Below are positions 1 through 8,599 of a stretch of 64,000 bases of DNA, in pieces; position 1 is the stretch's first letter; every line of letters starts with the position of its first letter. The translations under genes and the position numbers were made by a program. Below the pieces are notes generated by a model that was given only the letters and a program-made list of their open reading frames with translations, made no database searches and had not been told where the DNA came from. The DNA is taken from assembly GCA_903858115.1 (NCBI GenBank), contig CAIOHR010000073.1, positions 62,001 through 126,000 on the forward strand. The letters run 5' to 3'. The DNA is from an uncultured Pirellula sp. GTDB lineage: Bacteria; Planctomycetota; Planctomycetia; Pirellulales; Pirellulaceae.

Positions 1-769
1 TCACGGCCACTACGATGTTGGAGGAACCACCTGGGTTCATATCCCAAGCTTCGAATAAATCGGAATCGGCGTCGATCAACCCACCCCCTTGACCTGAGTT
101 GTTCAAGTGCCATTGAGAAGCGATGAGCGGATCATTCGGCTGATAGAATTTTTGCCAGTTTTGATAGAAATTTGGCTCAACCCACTCCAGTCTCGGGTCA
201 GCCAGCAGACGATTCGCTTCCTGTAGCGTTTGCAATCCAACGCTGTTTCCAACCTTTAGAACAAACTGGTTGTCCACTCCGAACATGCTCGAGTATGAAA
301 CGAATTGTGGTCGATCCGCAAGTACTTGTTGAATCGTGACATTGGGCTTAAGCGATACGATCACTTCGTCAAGAAGCACCATCTCCGTATTGGTTTTATC
401 CGCTATCAATACCGGTGTAGTATACGATACGCTTTCGAGAGCCTTAATCTGCGAAAGAATGCTAGCATCTATGATGCTAGACGATTCATAAACCTGAACA
501 CCAGGCGTTACCCCGCGCGAATATAGAAGTGCATTGTTGAGCAGACTTGCTACCGATTCATTTTTGAAGCCAACTGCGACTTTCGTCGGATGCACTCGCA
601 ATTGAATGAAATCTTGACCCGCCATATAAAAGATCGGGCTGTCTTCACCTTCCGCCTGAATCGTCGAACTAGAATTCCACGGAAGATCCGCAGCCAACAA
701 TTGACGAAGCTCCAGTCTTTCTATCATCGGGCTTAGACGTGCGGATTTTCTATTGCGATATCTAGTCAT
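1..769 (-). CDS. Subtilisin-like S8 serine protease with LEPR-XLL N-terminus (partial)
   Basis: Not in the ORF track because it runs off the left edge. Translated from ATG at 769 on the minus strand, it stays open for 256 codons to the edge. Residues 15-27 read like the planctomycete LEPR-XLL motif (LELRQLLAAD), which marks large exported proteins of this phylum. A prodomain-like region follows, and near the edge comes NDPLIASQWHLNNSGQ, the usual entry to the S8 subtilase domain, then an N-IVVAV strand where the catalytic Asp would follow. The catalytic domain and C-terminus lie outside the window. Probably a secreted or surface protease. Family call is from motif memory; the active-site triad cannot be seen. 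Confidence 0.8.
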   Translation of the reverse strand, partial: MTRYRNRKSARLSPMIERLELRQLLAADLPWNSSSTIQAEGEDSPIFYMAGQDFIQLRVHPTKVAVGFKNESVASLLNNALLYSRGVTPGVQVYESSSIIDASILSQIKALESVSYTTPVLIADKTNTEMVLLDEVIVSLKPNVTIQQVLADRPQFVSYSSMFGVDNQFVLKVGNSVGLQTLQEANRLLADPRLEWVEPNFYQNWQKFYQPNDPLIASQWHLNNSGQGGGLIDADSDLFEAWDMNPGGSSNIVVAV

Positions 770-1001
770 CAGTCAATTACCTCAGCGCGGATGTGTAGTG
801 TGTTGGACGAAGCTCACGACCGATCAAGACGATTGTGCCAATCCTGACGGTTACAAGCCCCTCCCATATTAAGAAACGGAGAAGTCTGCGTCCCGTGATT
901 TTGAGGAAAATAGTAACTTTTCTCAGGGGAAATCGTTCAGTCGGCAAATGCTAAATCATGAGGTGTCGCGCGAACCGAAAGAAATCTCAGCGTTCCAGGG
1001 A

Positions 1002-3341
1002 TCACTGAGAGAGACTAAAAAGAATCATGTTCACGGCAATCGCAAAAGCGTCCTTACGGACGTATCCCCGGCATTGAAGCGAGTGTTTGGATTCCATGGC
1101 GCAGCTGAGGTCGTTTGGAGAGAAGAGCATGACGATGCGGCCATTCCACTCCAACGCCTCGATTTCCGGAGGTCCGGGGCGCTTGGAGCGGACTAGATCG
1201 CCCGAGGCCAAATTCGGATCTACCAGGACGACACTGCGGATATCAAACTTGTCGAAACCGTTCCCATCATTCGTCATGAACGAATGCCCTGCATCTAGCG
1301 TTCGCCATTTCGCATCTGGAATCGCTTTGAGAAACTCGTCGCGAACCGCATTCGAGAAGTCTTTTGAAGCACAGATCGAATCTCCGATCACAAAACCGCC
1401 ATTCTCAAAGTGCTTTCGTAAACCAGCACGTTCCGATTCACTAAAGACAAACTTGCTACGCCCATGAATGTACAACAATGGAAACTTCTCGATCTCTTCG
1501 CTATTCATTGATAACAACGGTACATCTCGGTCGATCAACGCTCTGGTTTTCTGGCTATAAAAATCGAGCAAATTCACGACTGCCCGCGATGCCTCATCGG
1601 CGCCTCCGGCGTGTTGAATCTTTGGCAACTTTAGTGCCCCTCGTTCAAGCGATTGATAGTTCTTCGGAGCTTGTAACATCTCTACCGCGTCTAGTTTGTT
1701 CTTGAGCTCGCGACCTGTCGCATAAGCTGCGACGTTCACTCCGATCTTGACCGCATTATCAATGTCCGCTTTAATCGCTTCGTTGTTTTTGGAAAGATTG
1801 CCCCACGGTCGTGCCAGTTCCCAACGGCATGACAAACTGATGGGCGAGTAGATCACACTCGTTTTGCAACAAGCGTCGATACCGTATAGCCAAAAGCCCT
1901 CTGGCATTGCATTCGGATCAATCTTTGCCTCGGCCGCCCAAACCACATGCGCCGGTGAGAGTTTGGTAAGGGGCTTTTCAAAGATCTGTTCCATTTCGAC
2001 GCGAAACGACCTGTCGAAAGTATCCCCTTTGCAACCGTCCCCATTGCAGGCCTCCGCAAAGATAAGATTCCCATTCTCAACATACTCCTTGAGCATCTTG
2101 CGTTGCTCAGGGGTCAAGCGAAACTCCTGTGAACCGCTGATGAACAATATGGGTGTTTCTAGCAAGGCTTCCAACGTTGCATCCTTGAGCCGAACCGATT
2201 GCCACGAAAGTTCTCGCTTCCATACTTTCTCGATCTGTCCAGTCAAATTTTGAACCGCTCGGCGATGAATTTGCCAATCTTCTCCATTGCCATGCTGCAA
2301 GTGCCCGATCACCACCTGGCGTTTTCCCTTGCTCAAAAACAAAAGACTCATCGCGGTCGCTAATGTGGGATCTTCCTGGCTCCCACCGCGAATCGCATCC
2401 AATGTTTGGGATGCAACAATGTGGGTGGCACCTTCTCGGTACCAATCGTGCGTGCCGATATATCGCTGGCCGGTCAATCGACCGACACGCTCTAGTGCGT
2501 ACAAGTAGTAGAAACCCCAACTAGCAGAGCCAGGATTGGCCTGGACCGAAAAATTGGCTGCGAGCCAGTTCAAGCCTCGAGACACTCGATCCTCACGATT
2601 CGAATCGACCGAACCGCAGCATCGCAACTGTCCGTTCTGTATTTGAGCGTCCAGATTTTCGAAAGAGTCCATGAGGATAAGCATCGACGCAATTCCAGCA
2701 CATGTCATACTGCCGGTCGTATTTCTGCTTGACTCGCGATATCCCCAGCCTGCTCCATTATGCGCCCCAGCCCAATATCGGTAAGCTTTTTTCAAACACT
2801 CTTCGGGCACAGGAATGCCGAGTTTGCTGGCTTCCCATAGAGCCAATACGGCGAATTGCGCGTTGGATTCGTCTGGTGTTCTGTCGTCTTTGGAGTACCC
2901 CCAACCACCGGACTCCGACTGGGATTCGACAAGCATATCAACATCTTTTCGAATCGTAGCCAAATCTCGGATTGGCTCGGCCATGCACAATACCATGCAA
3001 TGCAATGAAATGTCATACGTTTGCGTAGGCACTGTTCTTCGTATCAAATCGAGAGCCTTTTTGACGCGAACGTCGGACGGTTTCTCACCTGCACTCAACA
3101 ATGCTAACGTCACCAACGCAGTATTTCCGCAACCATATCCTAGATGGCCGTTCCAACCACCTTTGACGGGCCCGTTTTCAGCTTGCTCGGAATACAAGTA
3201 CGCAACACAACGCTTGATGGAAGCGTCCACCTGGGCTGCCGTCACTGCCCTTTGTTGAGCGACGGCATTCCCTCCCTGCGTCACGACAGTCGCGCATAAT
3301 AGGGCTGTCGAAAAAACTCTAGCGATGGTTGAGGCGTACAT
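1002..3341 (-). CDS. Secreted toroid-repeat protein with two DUF4159-like domains
   Basis: 779 aa with a Sec signal peptide (about residues 1-28). Residues 30-340 form squalene cyclase/prenyltransferase-like alpha/alpha toroid repeats, seen as recurring GGWGY, GWGYR and SWGFYY turns. Two DUF4159-like halves follow (about 394-590 and 620-779), each starting with a 'PLLYIHG'/'PILFISG' strand and a 'GG/NG-FIxxxx' turn. DUF4159 proteins are common in planctomycetes and their biochemical role is unknown; no cyclase DxDD motif is obvious, so the toroid is probably not a terpene cyclase. Start at 3341 is supported by AAAGGA 8 nt upstream. It lies 12 nt after the esterase gene upstream, so the two are probably co-transcribed. 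Confidence 0.85.
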   Translation of the reverse strand: MYASTIARVFSTALLCATVVTQGGNAVAQQRAVTAAQVDASIKRCVAYLYSEQAENGPVKGGWNGHLGYGCGNTALVTLALLSAGEKPSDVRVKKALDLIRRTVPTQTYDISLHCMVLCMAEPIRDLATIRKDVDMLVESQSESGGWGYSKDDRTPDESNAQFAVLALWEASKLGIPVPEECLKKAYRYWAGAHNGAGWGYRESSRNTTGSMTCAGIASMLILMDSFENLDAQIQNGQLRCCGSVDSNREDRVSRGLNWLAANFSVQANPGSASWGFYYLYALERVGRLTGQRYIGTHDWYREGATHIVASQTLDAIRGGSQEDPTLATAMSLLFLSKGKRQVVIGHLQHGNGEDWQIHRRAVQNLTGQIEKVWKRELSWQSVRLKDATLEALLETPILFISGSQEFRLTPEQRKMLKEYVENGNLIFAEACNGDGCKGDTFDRSFRVEMEQIFEKPLTKLSPAHVVWAAEAKIDPNAMPEGFWLYGIDACCKTSVIYSPISLSCRWELARPWGNLSKNNEAIKADIDNAVKIGVNVAAYATGRELKNKLDAVEMLQAPKNYQSLERGALKLPKIQHAGGADEASRAVVNLLDFYSQKTRALIDRDVPLLSMNSEEIEKFPLLYIHGRSKFVFSESERAGLRKHFENGGFVIGDSICASKDFSNAVRDEFLKAIPDAKWRTLDAGHSFMTNDGNGFDKFDIRSVVLVDPNLASGDLVRSKRPGPPEIEALEWNGRIVMLFSPNDLSCAMESKHSLQCRGYVRKDAFAIAVNMILFSLSQ

Positions 3342-3353
3342 GGAACGATTCCT

Positions 3354-4928
3354 TTACTTCAAATGGTCGATAAGAAAGGAACTTGTCGACTGGTGCTTTG
3401 TACCTGGATTACCTGGGAATACCAACTCACACGGTACACCGATCTCCTTGCATTTGGCTTGGAATTGGATTCCATAGATCGCCGAATGCGTGGGATCTTT
3501 TTCTTCACCACCAAGGATTGGCTTCGTCTTTTGGTTCGGATACTCCAGAAATATGGGAGGATCGTCATTCGAAACAAGTTCGATCGGTGAGTACTCCTTA
3601 ATCCATGGCAAGACCTTTTGGTAATTCGCCAGCAACAGATCAAACTCTTGGGGACGACTTCGCCCCTTCTCGGCAAATCCAAAAGCATGTCCCCCATAGA
3701 TCGAATTCGAGATCCATTTTCGAAGCTGAAGGGGATCCAGCGAAGTCTGTGCTCCAGTCACTGCAATACAACTCGGTCGAGAGGATTGACGCGCGATAGG
3801 ATCGGCACTCTTGGGGTCTGCCAAATCGTCATGCAATGCCAGCCACAGAGAAGTACACGCACCAGCGGAACTACCGGTTGCACCGATGCGGTTCGGATCG
3901 ATGTTCCATTCTGATGCTTTGGACCGAATCGTTTGCAATGCTCTCGCTGCATCGTGGACGCAGGCTTTCACGGGTGGTTCAACTTTCTGTTCCATCGCTT
4001 GTGCAATAAAACGATAATTGATAGCCGCAACCGAAATACCAGCATCGAGATACGCCTGAAATGACTTGTCACCGTAGCCCGTTTTGTCGCCATTGACCCA
4101 TCCACCACCATGGATCAATACAACCACGGGAGTTGGTTTGTCTGATTTGGCCTTCCAAAAGTCCAATTTCTGGCGAGGTGAGTCCGTGCCATACGCATAA
4201 TCTGCAACCGTTGGCGTTTGCCTTGCTGGGGGCGCTGCTTTCGCAGTTTGCTTATCACGAGAATACAAACGAACGTCATCGAATTGGTTCATGTCATCAA
4301 ACGATCCAATTCCAACGCGTCCTTTTCCAAAAGTCTTGTCGGTCACCGACAAATGCGGTGTCGACATGTCATCAAAATAGACATCGATCGTCCCTGTGCT
4401 ACTTTTGCGAACAACCTTGACCGTGTGCCATTGGTCGTCCCACGGTACGTTCTTCTTGTTGTCCGTTAAGGGACGCCGAGGTTCGCCGTTGACGATCATG
4501 ATCTGCCCACTTGCAGGATCTGGTTTCGCTCCTAGGTGAACATAGTAGAAATGCTCGGCATCTTGATGGCAGAAGAACGCGCAGCAATCGCGATGGTTGC
4601 CCGTGTCTTTCGTACTCTTGACTCGAAACGTTAAAGCGAAATCGCTAACGTCGATATTGCGAAGCAGTGCAATATTGTGCGGGCTTCGAACTTTCGGCGT
4701 ATAGTTGCTGATTCGCTTGTTAAGCCCGAAGGACGCATTGCCATCGTTTGCCTCGAGAACCCACGAAGCATCGTCCGTCGTTTCCCAGTTGCCTCGCCCC
4801 TTTTCAAAATCATCGGAAAATAACAACGGCATCCCGTCGCTGGACTCCTGCGCTCGCGCTGTCGTGAACAAACTCGTGGAGAACGAAGTGACAATCAATA
4901 AAACAATCGCAAGGATCTGAAATTTCAT
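3354..4928 (-). CDS. Secreted LamG-like / alpha-beta hydrolase (esterase) fusion
   Basis: The ORF extends to 5051, but the internal ATG at 4928 begins a clear signal peptide (MKFQILAIVLL...TTARAQ), so that start is preferred (524 aa). Residues about 40-225 look like a concanavalin A/LamG-type or DUF1080-like sugar-binding jelly roll. The C-terminal half is an acetyl-esterase/BD-FAE-type alpha/beta hydrolase with the oxyanion motif HGGGW and nucleophile elbow GSSAG; DPTHSAIYG near the end supplies a likely catalytic His. It probably de-esterifies an extracellular carbohydrate outside the cytoplasm. It is immediately upstream of, and co-directional with, the DUF4159 protein. Confidence 0.85.
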   Translation of the reverse strand: MKFQILAIVLLIVTSFSTSLFTTARAQESSDGMPLLFSDDFEKGRGNWETTDDASWVLEANDGNASFGLNKRISNYTPKVRSPHNIALLRNIDVSDFALTFRVKSTKDTGNHRDCCAFFCHQDAEHFYYVHLGAKPDPASGQIMIVNGEPRRPLTDNKKNVPWDDQWHTVKVVRKSSTGTIDVYFDDMSTPHLSVTDKTFGKGRVGIGSFDDMNQFDDVRLYSRDKQTAKAAPPARQTPTVADYAYGTDSPRQKLDFWKAKSDKPTPVVVLIHGGGWVNGDKTGYGDKSFQAYLDAGISVAAINYRFIAQAMEQKVEPPVKACVHDAARALQTIRSKASEWNIDPNRIGATGSSAGACTSLWLALHDDLADPKSADPIARQSSRPSCIAVTGAQTSLDPLQLRKWISNSIYGGHAFGFAEKGRSRPQEFDLLLANYQKVLPWIKEYSPIELVSNDDPPIFLEYPNQKTKPILGGEEKDPTHSAIYGIQFQAKCKEIGVPCELVFPGNPGTKHQSTSSFLIDHLK

Positions 4929-4985
4929 AGTATCGATTGGGATGGGAGGGAGGGAAGGAAACGCTCGCTCGTTTCTGCTCGCGAC

Positions 4986-5121
4986 TTGACACAGCCGACA
5001 AAAGTCAAGGTTTGACTGTTCTTGGGACCATTGCCACGTGCTAGTGAACATTGCAAGGAGTTAGCGACGCCCCGGACAACAGTCCCAGCCAGCTTCGATC
5101 ATTGTCAGCTCTGTGTCATTC
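4986..5121 (+). repeat. Dispersed intergenic repeat, copy A
   Basis: About 136 bp that align by eye with 53056-53193: both begin TTGACACAGCCG-CAAAA, share a middle block TTGCAA(g/a)GAGTTAG(c/t)GACG, then CCCAGCC, and end TCAGCT-TGTC-ATTCT. Here it fills the gap between the esterase start and the DUF2752 gene end. No coding capacity is apparent. A 13-bp piece (CGACAAAAGTCAA) recurs at 14474-14486. Confidence 0.6.
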
Positions 5122-5134
5122 TAACCCAAATTGC

Positions 5135-5557
5135 TCACAGGATGATACGGAGCGCCCATTGGATCAATGCCAAAAGAAACGCGCTAACCAGCAAAACTGG
5201 TACGAGAAAACGCAAGCCGCACCATGGCAATCTTCCACGAATCGATGTCGCCAACAATAGGGGGACGCTAACCGCCGTGATCAGGAAAAGAACAAAACCA
5301 CCCGAATTCGCTTGAATCGATGACTGCCAATCTCCGCGAACGGCCAATGCCCAAGAAGTTGTCATTCCACACGAGGGACAAGGAATGTTCAAGAGAAACT
5401 TGAACGTGCAGGGAGGCAGCCCTAACTGTTGGTGTGTCCCAGACCCTCGACCATCCGGCTGAAGCCACAAAGCCACCAACAACCCAAACCCAAGAAGCAA
5501 CGAGCCGATTAAACTCGCAATCCTATGTGGTTTTGATAATTGCTCGATGCTAGACAT
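5135..5557 (-). CDS. DUF2752 family membrane protein
   Basis: 140 aa with three predicted membrane segments (about residues 12-32, 75-97 and 110-135). The signature CPSCGMTTSWA around residue 60 is the conserved CPxCGxTR/T motif of DUF2752, a small membrane protein family of unknown role found in many bacteria. It stands alone, with dispersed repeat A on its downstream side. The family call is solid; the function is unknown. Confidence 0.85.
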   Translation of the reverse strand: MSSIEQLSKPHRIASLIGSLLLGFGLLVALWLQPDGRGSGTHQQLGLPPCTFKFLLNIPCPSCGMTTSWALAVRGDWQSSIQANSGGFVLFLITAVSVPLLLATSIRGRLPWCGLRFLVPVLLVSAFLLALIQWALRIIL

Positions 5558-5862
5558 GCTTCATTTCACCGAGGTAAGGATCTTTTCATTTGGATCAGCT
5601 ATGCGGAGATCCAGTGCCGGAGACGTCGGCCGGCGAACGCCACCGGCTGACGATGTGTCGGGCCTCAGCCCTTGCAAAATACGCAACTTCAAAACGCACG
5701 CTTCGGGTTGTGAACACCCCTTGGACAAGCAGAAAATCCGGTTCAATCGTTATTCTCGATTCTACTCGCCCGTAAAAACTTTGTCCCTGGATTGTTAGAA
5801 GAAGTATTACTGTTCGTAAGGAGAATTTGTGAACTACGTTCCCTTTACTAGTCCATTTCGCA
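5558..5862. repeat. Intergenic region with a palindromic GC-rich repeat unit
   Basis: No convincing gene. An imperfect stem lies at 5625-5651 (GTCGGCCGG...CCACCGGCTGAC), followed by GTCGGGCCTCAGCCC at 5657-5671. I associate this motif with dispersed intergenic repeats in planctomycete genomes (from memory, not checked). Minus-strand ORFs over it (5561-5746, 5595-5900) read through the palindrome and look like artefacts. AAGGAG at 5818 precedes a GTG at 5829, discussed under the next gene. Confidence 0.4.
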
Positions 5863-6414
5863 TTGGGTTCAATTCGTGTTGGATTGTTCGAGGAAATCAC
5901 ACTGGACTTTATTCCAATACGATACGAAGCAACTCGCTCTCACTTATTGTTCACCGACCGTATGCAACTTCTCAAAAACACGCAGCGAGCCAGAGTAACG
6001 CGTTCCTCGAACGGTTCCATTAGCAAATGCTTTTCGGGCCCGAACAAAGAAGAACGATTCGCAAATGAGGTCAAGGTACTCCAGCACCTGAACCAATCCG
6101 GTTGTGATTTTGTCCCCAAGCTTCTTTCCTACGATGAAGAGACGTTGTGCATCGTCACAACCACGGTTGGCGAACACGTACAACATATTTCCGAACGAAA
6201 GCTAGAGTCGGTTTTTCAAGAACTGGAAGCATACGGTGTGATTCACGGCGATCGCGCCTCTCGCAACGTCCTATACCATCACGGGTTGGGCCGTTTTTCT
6301 GTCATCGATTTCGAGTTTGCGGAACTTGTCGAACCTGAATCGGCACTTCGCAAAGAGACTCAGATACTGCAGGAACTCGATGATCTACAAAATAGCCTTG
6401 AGACCGAACTGTAA
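5863..6414 (+). CDS. Small RIO/lipopolysaccharide-kinase-like protein
   Basis: 183 aa as annotated. A protein-kinase-like C-lobe is visible: HGD-x4-N (VIHGDRASRNV, catalytic loop) and IDFEF in place of the DFG motif, as in RIO, BUD32 and WaaP-type small kinases. The N-lobe is short, with a candidate ATP lysine in ISKCF. TTG at 5863 is the first start in frame after TGA at 5830; ATG at 5962 (MQLLKNTQ) is also possible. A good AAGGAG site at 5818 serves a GTG at 5829, but in another reading frame. The substrate could be a lipid, sugar or protein; unknown. Confidence 0.7.
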   Translation: MGSIRVGLFEEITLDFIPIRYEATRSHLLFTDRMQLLKNTQRARVTRSSNGSISKCFSGPNKEERFANEVKVLQHLNQSGCDFVPKLLSYDEETLCIVTTTVGEHVQHISERKLESVFQELEAYGVIHGDRASRNVLYHHGLGRFSVIDFEFAELVEPESALRKETQILQELDDLQNSLETEL

Positions 6415-6476
6415 TTTGTTGACGACGGTTTTTTCCCTGTGCAGCAAACCAAACCGTCCTGCACTGCCGCGGAAGG

Positions 6477-7040
6477 CTATCTTCGCGGCTTTCGGTTGCG
6501 ATAAAGTGCAGTTCCTTCGCGAACATCAAACGTAAGCAACAATGCACGGTCGGCGGCGTGATGTTTCATGATGTCGCGAAAGACATGGTGCTCATCTGGC
6601 CACGGATAAGCATAGACGACATCAAAATCCTGAAGATTCATCCCAAGTTCATCGTAGCCATCCGATGCGTCGAAATCGGTACGCAGGCCGTCTTCACCCA
6701 TTTCTGGATCCCAAACGTATCCGTTCGGCACGAAACTACCGGTAGCGAATATCGCATCGGGCGCATAGCGTTTCGCAAGTCGTTCAGCATGCTCTACCAA
6801 CTCCGGTGCGACTTCTAGTCCATAGGCTTCGAATCCAAGTGCACTCGCCATAAGCGTCACTACACCTAGTCCCGAGCCCCACTCGAGAAAAGTCGACGCT
6901 TTCCCCTGCAGTTCTTTGAGACTTTGCAATACCAACGGATAGTCGGCAGGCACGTATGCTTCAAATCCACGGGCTCGCTCCAACTGATCCCAAATCGCAG
7001 ATGCTTCTCCCCAAAGTTCCGAAAAATCTGGTGTTGCCAA
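6477..7040 (-). CDS. Class I SAM-dependent methyltransferase
   Basis: 187 aa. Residues about 48-75 carry a Rossmann-type SAM site: FLEWGSGLG (motif I) and the acidic end of strand beta2 (YGLEVAPELV). DFDVVYAYPWPDE near residue 140 corresponds to motif post-II. No recognition domain identifies the substrate. The only in-frame start after an upstream TGA is TTG at 7040. It lies 56 nt downstream of the M32 carboxypeptidase on the same strand, so it may be the last gene of the lptD-like operon. Confidence 0.8.
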   Translation of the reverse strand: MATPDFSELWGEASAIWDQLERARGFEAYVPADYPLVLQSLKELQGKASTFLEWGSGLGVVTLMASALGFEAYGLEVAPELVEHAERLAKRYAPDAIFATGSFVPNGYVWDPEMGEDGLRTDFDASDGYDELGMNLQDFDVVYAYPWPDEHHVFRDIMKHHAADRALLLTFDVREGTALYRNRKPRR

Positions 7041-7096
7041 TCGAAGTACTCATGATCTTTCAGAACTTGGTAAGGAGCCTTGCAGAACGCAGGTTG

Positions 7097-8599
7097 CTAT
7101 TTGCTTAACAATTTTTTCTGAAGGTAACTCAAGAACGGTTTTGCGTCGAGTGGAGCTCCGTTCACGTGCAACATGAGTTCATGAGGCAACAAAGATCGTC
7201 CCTGGGTATGTACGTTAGTCTTCAACCACTCGAGCAATGGACCAAACTCCCCTCGGGCAAACATTGGATCGAGATCACCGAGCTGGCGCGACGCTGTTTC
7301 CATGAGTTGTGCCGCATATAGATTTCCCAACGTATAGGTTGGAAAATAGCCGATGAGCCCTGCCGACCAATGCACGTCTTGCAGCACACCCATCGTATCG
7401 GTTTCTGGTGCGATCCCCAAGTACTCTTGATAGCGTGACCTCCAAAGTTCTGGTAAATCAGAGACCTTGAGGTCCCCATCGATCAGTTCTTTCTCGATCT
7501 CGAATCGGACGAAAATATGGAGATTGTATGTGGCTTCGTCAGCTTCGATCCGGATCAAACTTTGTTCCACTCGATTGAGATCGGCAACGATTTGCTCCAC
7601 CGAGAGCCCAACGAGTGCAGGTAGGTGCATTTGGGCAATGGGCAATAGCCACTTCCAGAACCCTATTGACCTGCCAACCATGTTTTCCCACAACCTCGAC
7701 TGCGACTCATGGACTCCCAAAGATGCGGCGGAACCTGCTGGCAACCCATGCATGTCCACTGGAGTGCCTTGTTCGTAAAGTCCATGTCCCGCTTCGTGAA
7801 GAACACCGTAAAGTCCGCTGCTATAGGAGTCCTCAAAATAGCGAGTTAGGATGCGATGATCATGTGGGCCTAATGTTGTGCAAAACGGATGCTCTGTTTC
7901 GTCCAACCGTCCTCGTTCGAAATCGAATCCGATCTTCTCTGCGACCCATCGAGACAACCTTCGTTGCGATTCGAGTGGAAAGGCCTTTCCTAAGGACAAC
8001 TTCGTGGGTTTGACTTTTTCGCGTGCTATCGAATCGCGAACGATCGGGATAAGATCGCGACGTAGAGCCTCGAAAACGACTCGGATCTGCTCTGAATCCG
8101 CTCCTTCTTCATACTGATCGATCAAGCTATCGTACTTCGTGCGCCCAGGAGTTTGTAGGATAGAAGCCTCTTCACGCCGTAATCGAATGATCTCTTCGAG
8201 GCATGGCTTGAACATGGAAAAATCATTTTTCCTTTTCGCTTCGACCCAAACTTGTTGCCCAATCGAAGTGGCCAACGCAGCCGCCTTGACCAACGATTCG
8301 GGTAGCTTGACGTTATTCTCGTAGTCGCGGAGCAATCCGCGTACGTTCGCTTCCGCAGGACTGCGCGCTGGTTGGTCAGCCAGCCCACGTTGCAATTCGC
8401 GAAGGGACTCTCCGTATGCCGAATCTGTCTGGCGTTGATGAATCAGTCCACTTAGCCAAGTGATCTGCTGGGAGCGAAACTCGCCCGCGCGTTCAGGTAT
8501 GTAGGTATGTTGATCCCATTCTAATAATGCCAACGTCCCAGAGAGAACACTGATCTCTTTCGCATGCTCAAGAACGCTATTCAATAAATCTGTTTTCAT
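7097..8599 (-). CDS. Carboxypeptidase Taq (M32 family metallocarboxypeptidase)
   Basis: 500 aa, the normal length for M32. The zinc motif HEAGH (VLHEAGHGLYEQG, about residue 268) and the M32-specific HESQSRLWEN shortly after (third zinc ligand Glu) are intact, as is the C-terminal YFPTYTLGN block. A cytoplasmic enzyme removing C-terminal residues from peptides. Its ATG overlaps the stop of the lptD-like gene by one base (TAATG), so translation is probably coupled. Confidence 0.95.
   Translation of the reverse strand: MKTDLLNSVLEHAKEISVLSGTLALLEWDQHTYIPERAGEFRSQQITWLSGLIHQRQTDSAYGESLRELQRGLADQPARSPAEANVRGLLRDYENNVKLPESLVKAAALATSIGQQVWVEAKRKNDFSMFKPCLEEIIRLRREEASILQTPGRTKYDSLIDQYEEGADSEQIRVVFEALRRDLIPIVRDSIAREKVKPTKLSLGKAFPLESQRRLSRWVAEKIGFDFERGRLDETEHPFCTTLGPHDHRILTRYFEDSYSSGLYGVLHEAGHGLYEQGTPVDMHGLPAGSAASLGVHESQSRLWENMVGRSIGFWKWLLPIAQMHLPALVGLSVEQIVADLNRVEQSLIRIEADEATYNLHIFVRFEIEKELIDGDLKVSDLPELWRSRYQEYLGIAPETDTMGVLQDVHWSAGLIGYFPTYTLGNLYAAQLMETASRQLGDLDPMFARGEFGPLLEWLKTNVHTQGRSLLPHELMLHVNGAPLDAKPFLSYLQKKLLSK

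Noticed and set aside
5595-5900. 101-aa minus-strand ORF over the palindromic repeat
   Set aside because: Translates a repeat and runs into a divergent promoter region; no supporting start or family.
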